64,000 nt of DNA, taken from NCBI RefSeq assembly GCF_016808095.1, contig NC_068979.1, positions 16,584,501 to 16,648,500 of the forward strand, read 5' to 3'. Shown here one piece after another: positions 35,853-46,893 of the stretch. The translations under genes were made by a program, and so were the position numbers. The DNA is from Vigna angularis (taxonomy: Eukaryota; Streptophyta; Magnoliopsida; Fabales; Fabaceae). Within the stretch, counting starts at the first letter, position 1, and every line of letters starts with the position of its first letter. The notes beneath the pieces were generated by a model. It made no database searches and was not told the DNA's origin. It saw only the letters and a program-made list of their open reading frames with translations.

Positions 35853-37182
35853 TGATAACAGTTGAAAAAATGTTATTTTCATGCTTAAAATTGATACTAA
35901 AAGCAACCTTTAACACTTATAAACTAGCTTGAAATCATGCTTTTGTTCATATTTTTGGAAATAAGAGAGCTGGACAGGTTTATACTTGAATTCAGTGTTT
36001 TATGCAGGTTTTAAGGTGAATTTGGTGAAAGAAGTGAAGAAGGATAGAGATGGAATCAGAAAAGACATCAAAAAGTGCAAAAGGAGAAGTCGCAACTACC
36101 GCTCAGCGGCAGTTTACCGCTGAGCGACACTCAGGAACTCACGTTGGATCCGCTGAGGGGTGAAAAGGCCGCTGAGGGGGAAGAACCAACTCATGCACTT
36201 ACCGTTGAGCGGTATTTTACCGCTGAGCGGCACTATTTTGGGCTTGGGCCTAATTTTCTGTATTATTACGAACAGTATATAAGCTTTAGGTGTTCCTAGG
36301 GTTTGTATCTTTGGCTGAGACGAAGCAAACACTCACTTTTCCACCCCTTGGAGGAAGATCTTGGATGCTTAGGCTACCTTTCTCATCTTTCTAGGGTTTT
36401 ATCTTTCATTCTTTCATTATTGTTCATCTAGTTTCACCATGAATATGGTGAACTAAACCTTGTATTGTTGTTGGGGAATCAATGTAGTCTTGTGAAACTC
36501 TCATATATGGAATTAATGTTTTAACATCTTACTTTAAGATACATGCTTTCTTTCATCATTAGTTAGGGTTTTTCCTCTTTGCTTAATGCTTGCTTTGTTT
36601 AACTCATTCATTACCATGATTATTGATTTTGTCGATATGCGAACGTACGGGGAGATCTAGATCCGGGGAATTTCTCCCAATAGCATATTGCCTAGGCATA
36701 GGAATATGAGGGTTGGTTGCCGTTAAGCTTCTGCACTTCAGAATTAATTACTAGGAATGTTAGGAATTGTATGAACTCGTAATTAAGGATAGGCCTTCTT
36801 GACAAGGTAATTTAGAGAGTGGCATTAACATTGATGAAAAGATTGATGAATTCCTTAAATATATGAGAGTGGACAAGATGAAATTGATAACCCCAACAAC
36901 ATACTCATCCATATAATTCATTACGTGTTTGTTTTACTCTTTTTGCCATTGATCAAATTCATGCATACATGTTTAATTATTGTCTTTTGCATTTAAAACC
37001 TACAATCAATCGTTCACAAGTCTTAAATAATCAACAAATTAGATAACTAACTAGGCCGTGAGTCCTTTGGGAAAACGATACTTGGTCTTACCTAGTTTTA
37101 TTACTTGATACGATTCGGTCACACTTGCCGATTGTTAAACAAGTTTGTGGCGCCGTTTTCGGTGTTCATAAATTTGTCATCA
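35853..37182 (+). repeat. Solo Athila LTR (1330 bp), TSD ATCAT
   Basis: TGATAACAGTTG...TTTGTCATCA with ATCAT at 35848-35852 and 37183-37187. The uninterrupted host order (CCCTATCATGCAACTAAA) is seen in A3 near 42313. TATA box CAGTATATAAGC near 36273; CCGCTNAGCGG palindromes near 36097-36125 and 36200-36232. Confidence 0.93.
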
Positions 37183-37187
37183 ATCAT

Positions 37188-37574
37188 GCAACTAAAACAG
37201 AATCAAAATAATCAAACAAAAATAAATTCAATCAACTGGGTTGCCTCCGAGGTAGCGCTTGTTTAACGTCACGAGCCTGACCCAAAATCCACCATAACCC
37301 ATCAGTAGGTGCAAACTTTTCTTACCAACACCCATCAATAGGTGTAACAAACCTATTATCTTTCAGTAGATACTTAACCACCTAGCATCCATCAGTAGAT
37401 GCTATAACCAAAAGTTTCAACACAACATAAATCAATGTCCAAAGTTTTTAAAATTACATCACCCAAAAAAAATAAAAATTAAATAAATTAATGTTGTCAA
37501 ATTACTGGGATACCTCCCAGCAAGCGCTCTTTTAACGTCACTAGCTTGACCCAATAAAGTTCAAGTTCCATGAT
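37188..37574 (-). repeat. Hairpin motif pair with tandem repeats (A4)
   Basis: Motif 2 near 37236-37284, carrying the variant CCTCCGAGG instead of CCTCCCAGG; repeats CATCAGTAGGTG and relatives at 37295-37400; motif 1 near 37500-37552. The A4 sequence breaks off at about 37574 into family X. Confidence 0.7.
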
Positions 37575-39178
37575 AAAGGCATTTTTGGTCTTGAGCCTCT
37601 CTAGCCAAATCAGTGTACCTTGTTCTAATCCTTTGATAACCCCTTTTGAGCCTATATTTTCTTCATTTCTTTGTTTTGAAGCTCACACACTAACCGTAAG
37701 TGAAAAACCATGATCACCTTAACCTTAGGGAATTTTGGAGCTTTGGAAGTGTTTTGGGAACAAGTGTGGTCTCCTTGGGGATTCTGATGAATTGGCTAGT
37801 TGGTTCCTCTTTTTGTTTTGTTTTCGGAAATACGATTTATATCTTGTCTCTTACAGACGTGTGCTAAAGAGAGAGAAAAGAAAAGAGACAGGATGAGAAA
37901 AAAATAGAGAAAAAATTAAAAAAAAATATGAATAATGGAGTCAAAAAGAGGATTGAATTAGAGGTTTTGGATGTGATTTGACTGTGTTTACACTTGTTCC
38001 CCATTACTCCTCTATTTCGTTTGGTTTGTAGCTTCTCATCCATATTTATCCTCCATTGCCCTTGGCCCCATTACATCCATAAAAGACCTTTTGATTTGAA
38101 CATGCATATGTTTTGAGTGTTGATATTAGAGGCTCGCTAAGTCTGTTGTTGCTTGTTTTCTTGAGTGCATCGAGTTGACATTGTTTACCCTAGACACTTG
38201 AGAGAAACACTGATAGTGCATCTGTGAGGTTCTGTTGCTTTTTATTCACCTCTTGAGTTGATTGATCATTTTGCCATGTCTTGAATTACTTGGATGATTT
38301 CTGTGAAGTATCTGCCTTCTTTGATTCTGTGTTGGATATTGTCTACTACCTTTCTTGGTCCAGATGCCTTGAGAACTGTGTAATTCTATCTCTTTCCTTG
38401 TTCGTCTTTGTTTTTTGTGTGCTGAGTTTGTGTCACTTCCCTGATGTCCTTTGAACTATTCCTTGATTTGCGTCTTGATTTCGCCCAGGAGTGCAAAAGA
38501 CTAAGTGTGGTCTATTTTGATGAGTCAATATTTTCTTGACTTCACTAAGTTTATTGTACCAGATTTAATTAGGGAATTGTGCTTAATTGTCCAGTATTTT
38601 CCTATTTATGCTAATTGTGCTTAATTTGACCAGAAATTCTTATTTTAATTAATTTGAATTATTTGAGGAACATTTGGAAGGTTGGCACTTAATTCAAGAC
38701 TCTCCACAAAAGAAGTCTGGAGAAGAAAAAGGGGAGTGACATCTAGAAAAAAACAATTGGCATTCAAAAAGGAGCTTCAAAAAGTATTAGGAAAGGAGGT
38801 GCACACAGAAAGCGAATGCAATTGGAGATGGGATGGAATTATGAACACATGCGGGATTTAATTATGGAGCAGCAGCACACGGATAGGGAGAGATGTATGG
38901 TGCCACGATCCAACTGAAAACGCTGATTCATTCAAGAAGTGGAGTGTACGATGATTGGAGAATTCAAATCAATTGCAAAGAGATGGCACACGTGAAAGAA
39001 GCGCTGAATCACTTGGCCTGATCCAGCAAAGGCAGCAGCAACACGGCCCAAAGCACGTCTAGGAGATGTCACACGTCCAGCACAGCAGCTTGTGGGTGCA
39101 GCTCTCGGTCCAGCAAGCTTGAGCAAGCACGTCACGGGCTTGGATGCACGTAATGTGGGCTGAGTCATGCTCTAGCTT

Positions 39179-39277
39179 CACAGGCTCGTGACGTTAAACA
39201 AGCGCTACCTCAGAGGCAACCCAGTTGATTGAATTTATTTTTGTTTGATTATTTTGATTCTGTTTTAGTTGCATGAT
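39179..39277 (-). repeat. Inverted copy of 37183-37282 (hairpin motif 2 region)
   Basis: About 100 bases that are the reverse complement of the A4 sequence following the solo LTR at 37182, including the ATCAT target duplication and the unusual GAGG variant of the motif. It lies directly against the A3 3' LTR. Confidence 0.8.
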
Positions 39278-40693
39278 TGATGACAAATTTATGAACACCG
39301 AAAATGGCGCCACAAACTTGTTTAACAATCGGCAAGTGTGACCGAATCGTATCAAGTAATAAAACTAGGTAAGACCAAGTATCGTTTTCCCAAAGGACTC
39401 ACGGCCTAGTTAATTATCTAATTTGTTGATTATTTAAGACTTGTGAACGATTGATTGTAGGTTTTAAATGCAAAAGACAATAATTAAACATGTATGCATG
39501 AATTTGATCAATGGCAAAAAGAGTAAAACAAACACGTAATCAATTATATGGATGAGTATGTTGTTGGGCTTATCAATTTCTTCTTGTCCACTCACATATA
39601 TTTAAGGAACTCATCAATCTTTTCATCAATGTTAATGCCACTCTATAAATTACCTTGTCAAGAAGGCCTATCCTTAATTACGAGTTCATACAATTCCTAG
39701 CATTCCTAGTAATTAATTCTGAAGTGCAGAAGCTTAAAGGCAACCAATATGCTATTGGGAGAAATTCCCCGGATCTAGATCTCCCCGTACGTTCCCATAT
39801 CGACAAAATCAATAATCATAGCAATGAATGAGTAAACAAAGCAAGCATTAAGCAAAGAGGAAAAACCCTAACTAATGATGAAAGAAAGCATGTATCTTAA
39901 AGTAAGATGTTAAAACACAAATTTCATATATGAGTGTTTCACAAGATTACATTGATTCCCCAATAACAAGAAGTGTTTAGTTCACCACATTCATGGTGAA
40001 ACTAGATGAACAATAATGAAAGAATGGAAGAGATAGAAAAACCCTAGAAAGAGAAGAGGAGAGTCGTCACCATCTCCAATTCTACCCCCAAGGGGTGAAA
40101 AGTTTGTTTTGCGTCTTCTTCAGCCAAAGATACAAACCCTAGGACGTCCTAAAGCTTATATACTATTCTAAAAAATACAGAAAATTAGGCCCAAGCCCAT
40201 AAAAGTAACAAAAAACCGGTCCAAGCCCATTACAATGGCGCTCAGCACTATTTGACCGATGAGTGGTACTAGGGCATGATCCATTTTGCCCCCCAGCTGC
40301 TGTTTTGTCCCTCAGCGGTGATTTCGGCACCCAAAAACTGCTGCTCAGCGCCAAATTACCGCTCAGCGCCAATCAGTCACACTTTTTCTGCGTTCTGGTT
40401 GATTTTTCAGCATTCTGGTTGACTGGTTGACTTTTCTGGTTGACTGGTTGACTTTTCTGGTTTGTGGTTGACTTTTCAGCACTCCAATCATTTGGTACTT
40501 CAATTCTTCTTTCAAATCATTCAATTAGCCTACAAAATCAAGGGAATCTTGCACAAAACCATTAAATTCACTTTCAACTCTCTTATTCACAAAACTAGAA
40601 CAAAAATATGAGATCAAGCTAGTTTCTAAGTCTTAAAGGTTGCTTTTGGTATCAATTTTAAGCATAAAAATAACGATTTTTCAACAGTTATCA
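39278..40693 (-). repeat. A3 3' LTR (1416 bp)
   Basis: On +, TGATGACAAATTT...CAACAGTTATCA. The U3 differs from that of the other Athila LTRs here, having an array of GGTTGACTTTTCT units at 40395-40475. TATA on minus near 40155-40165. Confidence 0.9.
40395..40475 (+). repeat. TTGACT array in A3 3' LTR
   Basis: Five TTGACT cores (W-box-like) in a short tandem array. The equivalent array in the 5' LTR is at about 45672-45757. Confidence 0.75.
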
Positions 40694-42360
40694 CAACCCC
40701 AAACTTAAAACTTTGCTTGTCCTCAAGCAAACAAGATGTAACTCAATCTTCTTCCAATCAATACAATGGTTCACTCCATTCAAAATCCTCTTTTCAAGAT
40801 AAGTAACTACTCAATTAAGCTCACGACAAAAACTACAGTCAAGACATGCACATGCTTTAATGTTCACACAATCACCTAATATCCAACAAATTCTATTTTT
40901 CATGAATGATCAATCCACTAAGCATGGATGTTTATGTGCTCATGGAATCTTTCCTCACTAGGTAAAGTGTTTCACTCAAACACAAGTGTATATAAGAGGT
41001 AATCACTCATTCACTCTACTATCACAATGTCACATGAATTGACTTTGCCTTTCATTTAACCATAATCAAATACATTCACAAGCATGCATCATCACAAGGT
41101 CTTTTCAATGGCTTATAATGTGGCTGGGCTAACAAGAAAATTGGTTTTTTCTAGATCCCAAAACCCTTGAGTTAAGAGAATCATATAGACACAATCATTC
41201 TTATTTATTCCTAACTTTCTTTTGCATTGAGCTTTGCTTTTTCTTTTCTTTTCTTTTCTTTCTCTTTTTCTTTTTCTTTTCACATTCTTATTTCTTAGCT
41301 CTTAGCTCAATGCTTTCAATTTCACTTTCATAACTTCCCAACAACCCCAAACTTGAACATTTATCAATACCACAAAATATTTTATACTTAACTCAAGGTA
41401 AAGCTTTTCACAAGGGTTTTCAAATTATGTTCAAGGCTAAGGGTTCAAATGATGGAACACAAAACGCTCTCTTTTAGTGGGCTAAATTCATGAATTTGGC
41501 AAATAAAAGGGCTACCAACAAATGGCCTTGATCATATGATGCAAACAAGCAATTGATTCAATCATAGAAAACCTGGGCAAAGTTATTCATGCTTCCAAAG
41601 TAATAACACTCAATCACAAAAACTCTGGAGCTCAAAACCTCACATATAAGCTCATTCCCGTTTGACATACACATCCTGCTTAATATCACAATCACAATCA
41701 CAATAACTTGCATTTGTTCACAAAGCTTGTGAATCACCTGTATAAGCATCTAATGTGCACATCTGAACATCAATCAATATTAAAGCATCATCAGGCATTA
41801 CTTATCAAACAACAATCATAAGCAAACCATCACAACAGACAAAGTTTCCAATTGAGTACATCAAACCCTATTCTAAAAACAAAAATGATTGATAAAACAA
41901 AGCATGCTCTAGTGCTTTGAAAAAATCAGCCAGCCCCATCAATGATGCTCTCTCCCAACCCCAAACTTAGATGGAAATCTAGTGAGAAAGTGAGTGGAAG
42001 GGAGATTTTCTAAAGAGGAATGAAAGGAAAAATGTAGAGAACCTTTGGAAAAGTGTTTAGGAGTGTGTGTGCAGAGAAGAATCTGAAAATAGAGGCCAAA
42101 GCGTGACTTAGGGTATAAAAATACCCTAATGGGCTCGGGTTCCGCTAAGGGGAACCTAAGCCCATTCTGCGACACTACCACTCAGTGGCAGTTTGCTGCT
42201 CAGCGGCACTTTCGTGAAGTTCTCTTCTTCTTCCTAGCTTAACCTAGATGCCTCCTACTCATGCCCCTCACTTGCTCCCTGCAATTAAATTCTCAGATCA
42301 CTTATGCAAATCCCTATCATGCAACTAAAGTAGAACAAACAAAAATATAATCAATCAACT
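40694..42360 (-). other. A3 3' UTR and residual ORF3 leader
   Basis: 3' UTR to about 41890, then directly sequence homologous to the ORF3 upstream leader (C/T-rich exon, TATA-like TTTTTATACCC near 42112). The intron and ORF3 are gone. No gene. Confidence 0.65.
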
Positions 42361-42722
42361 GGGTTGCCTCCCAGGTAGCGCTTGTTTAACGTCACGAGCC
42401 TGACCCAAAATCCTCCAGCACCCTTCAGTAGATGCAAATCTTTCTTACCAACACCCATCAGTAGGTGTATACAAACATAGTATCCTTCAGTAGATATTCT
42501 TCCGCCTAACATCCATTAGTAGGTGTATACAAACATAGTATCCTTCAGTAGATACTCTTCCGCCTAACATCCATCAGTAGCTGTAAACCCTGTAACAAAC
42601 TTATAACAAAAACAAAAATACCCAAAAGTTCAAAATTACATCACCAAACCAAAAATTAAAAGTTCTTAAATCACTAGGTTGCCTCCCAGCAAGCGCTCTT
42701 TTAACGTCACTAGCTTGACCCA
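42360..42722 (-). repeat. Hairpin motif pair with tandem repeats (A3)
   Basis: Motif 2 near 42360-42408 and motif 1 near 42673-42721; between them are repeats of ATCCTTCAGTAGATA and CATCAGTAGGTG, including a roughly 60-bp duplicated stretch near 42460-42575. Confidence 0.75.
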
Positions 42723-44135
42723 ATAAAGCTCATGTTCCATCTTCTTTTTCTTCTTTATAATGAACTTCTTCAGAAATTTGATCAAACCAGGAACCTGTTG
42801 CAATGTCTCAATCATAGGAACTTTAATCTCCAATTTCTTGAAGATTTCCATTAAGCACTTAAATTTCTTTTCCTTCCTATGATACTTCTTTGAATGACGG
42901 AAGGGTTTTTCATATGATTCTCTCTCTCTCCCTTTCGTCCTCTTTCTCTTTTCTCTCACTTTCTTTTTTTCTTTTCTTTTTTTACTCACTTTCTCAATCT
43001 TCACACAAATTTTCTCTTCTTCTTTCTCTTCTCTCTCTTTTCTCTCTTCTTTTTCCAACTCAACTTTTTCAACATTTACATTCACTAGCACTTTACACTC
43101 TTTCCTGGGGTTAACCTCAGTATTAGCCCCAAAATTCTTGTCAGGCCTTTCTTCCAACAGCTTATTAATTTGACCCATTTGAATCTCCAAGTTCGTAATA
43201 GCAGCTTCAGTTCTCTTTTGAGCATATTCAGTTGCCTGTATGAATTGCTGAAGAGTTTCTTCCATCCTTATTGATCTTTCATTAAGTGTAGACATTTGTT
43301 GCCATAAGGTTGGTTGTTGTTGTTGCTTGTTAAATTGCCCTGATTGTCCAGCTTGCCCACTTTGTCCTTGACCAATACTTGGGTGTGGTTTCCACCCTTC
43401 ATTGAAGTTTCCCTGACAGTATGGAAATTGATTGGCCATGAAGTTAACATCCTCTAAAGCTTCCACTGGAAAGGCGCATTGACCATTGATATGGTCACCA
43501 CCACATAATTCACACATATGTGGTTGAACCTGTGCAACAGTCTTTAACTCTTTTGGCAGTTGTGCAAGTATCTTTGTGAGATTCTCCAATTGTTGAGTTA
43601 GTATCTTGTTCTGAGCTAGCAAGGCATCATTGGATTGCAACTGTAGAACTCCTTTTTGTTGAATAAAAGCTCCTCTTTCACTGTTCAGCTCATTATCATT
43701 AGTAGCCATGTTTTCAATTATTTCCGTGGCTTCCTCTGGAGTCTTCCGTTTGATATTGCCTCCAACTGAGGCGTCTAGCATTAACTTGGTTTGTGAACCA
43801 AGACCTCCAAGGAAGATTAGGACTACTTCTACTTCGTCAAATCCATGCGTGGGAGTCTTTCTTAATAGGCTTTTGTACCTGTCCCATGCATAACCTAGTG
43901 TTTCCTCCATGCCTTGTCTGAATGAAGAGATCTCTTGCTTCCCTTTGTTGATTTTAGAGCTTTGTTGCTGCCACTGTTGTTGTGGTTGGTTCTCAAATTG
44001 CCCGGCAGCTTGCCAAAATTGGCTTTGATCCATGCTTGAGTGAGGTTCCCACCAGTGGTTGAGATTACTTTGGTAGAATTGAGTGCTCATATAGTTAAAT
44101 TCTTGTCCGAATTGAATCCTAAAAGCATTAGGCAC
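42666..44135 (-). CDS. gag: A3 gag-derived ORF
   Basis: 489 codons without a stop. The N-terminal 60 residues are Gln/Asn-rich and unlike A1 and A2; they look like a displaced piece of the Gag C-terminal linker, so the usual capsid N-terminus is missing. Then KQEISSFRQGMEETLGYAWDRYKSLLRKT, GFDEVEVVL, zinc knuckle CELCGGDHINGQC, a Gly/Gln-rich stretch, a long Lys/Glu-rich part and a tail resembling the pre-protease linker (KFLKKF...). The last codons overlap hairpin motif 1. Whether it makes a functional nucleocapsid-like protein is unknown; the open frame over 1.4 kb is notable among damaged relatives. Confidence 0.7.
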   Translation of the reverse strand: MPNAFRIQFGQEFNYMSTQFYQSNLNHWWEPHSSMDQSQFWQAAGQFENQPQQQWQQQSSKINKGKQEISSFRQGMEETLGYAWDRYKSLLRKTPTHGFDEVEVVLIFLGGLGSQTKLMLDASVGGNIKRKTPEEATEIIENMATNDNELNSERGAFIQQKGVLQLQSNDALLAQNKILTQQLENLTKILAQLPKELKTVAQVQPHMCELCGGDHINGQCAFPVEALEDVNFMANQFPYCQGNFNEGWKPHPSIGQGQSGQAGQSGQFNKQQQQPTLWQQMSTLNERSIRMEETLQQFIQATEYAQKRTEAAITNLEIQMGQINKLLEERPDKNFGANTEVNPRKECKVLVNVNVEKVELEKEERKEREEKEEEKICVKIEKVSKKRKEKKKVREKRKRTKGRERESYEKPFRHSKKYHRKEKKFKCLMEIFKKLEIKVPMIETLQQVPGLIKFLKKFIIKKKKKMEHELYWVKLVTLKERLLGGNLVI

Positions 44136-44214
44136 AAAACCTTAGAAACAATTGTTAGCACAAAAAGATAGAAAAGAGAAGAAATAATCAAAGGATATAA
44201 TTCAAAAGATAAGA

Positions 44215-44465
44215 AGATAGGAAATAAACACAGAAAATAAAAACAGAAAATAAAAATAGAAAAACCGAAAATAAAAACAGAAAAATAAATTAAAATAAAA
44301 TAAAAAAAATAAAATAAAATAAAATAAAATAAAAACAAAAAAATGAAATAAAAATCGAAAAATCGAAAATAAAATAAAATAAAATAAAATAATAACCGAA
44401 AAATGAAAACAAAAAATAAAAACAGAAAAATAAAAAACAAAAATTTAAAATTCGAAATTTAAAAT
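44215..44465 (-). repeat. A3 T-rich leader (AAAATA-type on +)
   Basis: Low-complexity AAAATAAAAT and AAAACAGAAA runs between gag and primer site. Confidence 0.85.
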
Positions 44466-44529
44466 TCAAAATTCAAAAACAAGTCAAAGATACTCAATAA
44501 TCACACAAATGAACTAGTTAAACCACAAG

Positions 44530-44547
44530 TCCCCGGCAACGGCGCCA
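44530..44547 (-). other. A3 primer-binding site, tRNA-Asp type
   Basis: The minus strand reads TGGCGCCGTTGCCGGGGA, six bases from the 5' LTR end. Confidence 0.85.
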
Positions 44548-44553
44548 AAAACT

Positions 44554-45969
44554 TGATGACAAATTTATGAACACCGAAAACGACGCCATAAACTTGTTTA
44601 ACAATCGGCAAGTGTGACCGAATCATATCAAGTAATAAAACTAGGTAAGTCCAAGTATCGTTTTCCCAAAGGACTCACGGCCTAGTTAGTTATCTAATTT
44701 GTTGATTATTTAAGACTTGTGAACGATTGATTGTAGGTTTTAAATGCAAAAGCCAAAAATTAAACATGTATGCATGAATTTGATCAATGGCAAAAAGAGT
44801 AAAACAAACACGTAATCAATTATATGGATGAGTATGTTGTTGGGCTTATCAATTTCATCTTGTCCACTCTCATATATGTAAGGAATTCATCAATCTTTTC
44901 ATCAATGTTAATGCCACTCTCTAAATTACCTTGTCAAGAAGGCCTATCCTTAATTACGAGTTCATACAATTTCTAGCATTCCTAGTAATTAGTTCTGAAG
45001 TGTAGAAGCTTAAAGGCAACCAATATGCTATTGGGAGAAATTCCCCGGATCTAGATCTCCCCGTACGTTCCCATGTCGACAAAATCAATAATCATAGCAA
45101 GGAATGAGTTAAACAAAGCAAGCATTAAGCAAAGAGGAAAAACCCTAACTAACGATGAAAGAAAGCATGTATCTTAAAATAAGATGTTAAAACACAAATT
45201 CCATATATGAGAGATTCACAAGATTACATTGATTCCCCAATAACAAGAAGTGTTTAGTTCACCACATTCATGGTGAAACTAGATGAACAATAATGAACGA
45301 ATGGAAGAGATAGAAAAACCCTAGAAAGAGAAGAGGAGAGCCGTCACCATCTCCAATTCTACCTCCAAGGGGTGAAAAGTGTGTTTTGCGTCTTCTCCAG
45401 CCAAAAATACAAACCCTAGGACGTCCTAAAGCTTATATACTATTCTAAAAAATACAGAAAATTAGGCCCAAGCCCATAAAAGTAACTAAAAACCGGTCCA
45501 AGCCCATTACAATGGCGCTCAACGCTATTTTACCGCTGAGCGGTACTAGCGCATGATCCATTTTGCCCCCCAACTACTGTTTTGCCCCTCAGCGGTGATT
45601 TCTGCACCTGAAAACTGCCGCTCAACGCCAAATTACCGCTCAGTGCCACTCGGTCACACTTTTTCTGCATTCTGGTTGATTTTTCAACATTTTGGTTGAC
45701 TAGTTGACTTTTCTGGTTGACTGGTTGACTTTTCTGGTTTCTGGTTGACTTTTCAGCACTCCAATTATTCGGTACTTCAATTCTTCTTTCAAATCATTCA
45801 ATTAGCCGACAAAATCAAGGGAATCTTGCACAAAACCATTAAATTCACTTTTAACTCTCTTATTCACAAAACTAAAGCAAAAATATGAGTTCAAGCTAGT
45901 TTCTAGTCTTAAAGGTTGTTTTTAGTATCAATTTTAAGCATAAAAATAACGGTTTTGCAACAGTTATCA
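44554..45969 (-). repeat. A3 5' LTR (1416 bp)
   Basis: Same ends and length as the 3' LTR, and the same TTGACT array (45672-45757). Right flank is X2 LTR sequence (CTGGTGCACG). Confidence 0.9.
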
Positions 45970-46554
45970 CTGGTGCACGCTGATTCATGGAGTTTGTTTT
46001 GGCTGGAGAAGAATGCACTGTCACGTCCAGCAAAGGGAAAGGCCACGTCCAAGATTTTCATTGCATTTGCCACATCCAATCTCGGTTACATTAAATGTTC
46101 AGCTCAAGCCTTGTTTATTTTATTTCATTCCATTTCCACGGTGCTTCAATTTATTGACGCGTTGCATTCAGTTAAATGCATTTTTCTTCCAAGCTTTATC
46201 CCCACTTCAATTGGTACAAGTTCCCTTCATTTAGTAGCTTACTAGTTGCATTCAATAACTTCCACGTGCTTGCTTCCAACGCTGATTTCTATTGGAATGA
46301 AGAACACATTTCATTTTCTTGCATTTAGTAAAAGGTACGTTTTGGGAGAGGTGATATACGGTGATGGACTTTTAATTTCTTTCTTGGAGGAAAGCATGTG
46401 ATTTTATTTGGAGAGCTCCACAAGCTTGCATTTTTATTAGTTCACACATCTGTTTTAGGACCGTTAAGTTTACTGTTTTCGTTCACTATGTTTTCTATTT
46501 TGTTCGGTTTCTTTATCTTTCTGCATTTCCAATTTCCCTAATTGCTCTAGAGAC

Positions 46555-46605
46555 CATTCGGTCTCAATGTAGAACCGTTCGGTCATCTGTAGGACCGTTC
46601 GGTCT
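46555..46605 (+). repeat. Three ACCGTTCGGTC-type palindromes in X2 LTR
   Basis: GACCATTCGGTC, AACCGTTCGGTC and GACCGTTCGGTC, spaced about 20 bases. Confidence 0.75.
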
Positions 46606-46824
46606 TCACGCTTTGTTCATTTATTTTAGTGTTTTCAATTATGTTTGGTTGTATTTAATTTCCAGTTTTCATTTAGTTCATTTCGAATAACAAAAACACT
46701 TTCAAAACCCCCCCTACGTGTTTGACCTAAGCCTCGAACCACATTTGGTCTGTGAGTCATTTCCTAGCACTATACTGCATTCTTTAATGCACATCAAATT
46801 TGATGGGCCGCGCCAGCCGCATCA

Positions 46825-46893
46825 CAAAGTTAATCAATAATCACACAAATAGAATAGTTAAACCACGAGTCCCCGGCAACGGCGCCGAAAACT
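46825..46893 (-). other. A4 primer-binding site region
   Basis: tRNA-Asp-type site at 46870-46887 (one end mismatch) next to a short piece of leader; X2 ends at 46824. Confidence 0.75.

Larger units (their letters stand above)
39278..45969 (-). mobile_element. Gag-only Athila-like element A3 with two 1416-bp LTRs
   Basis: 3' LTR 39278-40693, 3' UTR, remains of the ORF3 leader (about 41925-42360), hairpin motif pair, gag ORF, T-rich leader, primer site, 5' LTR 44554-45969. The LTRs have the same length and look close by eye. Protease, RT, integrase and ORF3 are all missing; ORF3 is deleted between about 41890 and 41930. No matching target duplication: the left flank is the inverted A4 piece, the right flank is the X2 LTR. 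Confidence 0.85.
37575..46824 (+). mobile_element. Family-X element X2, 5' truncated, with A3 inside its LTR
   Basis: Internal 3' region 37575-38517 matches the reverse complement of 57640-58440 in X1. The LTR begins TGATGAGTCAATATTTTCTTG at 38518, runs to about 39178, and resumes at 45970 to end GCCAGCCGCATCA at 46824. No coding region remains. Its left end is lost at the junction with A4, so the target duplication cannot be read; CAAAG follows the right end. Confidence 0.7.

Noticed and set aside
44087..44440. Phe/Ile-rich 117-codon ORF (also 26511-26774)
   Set aside because: Translation of the T-rich leader upstream of gag; low complexity.
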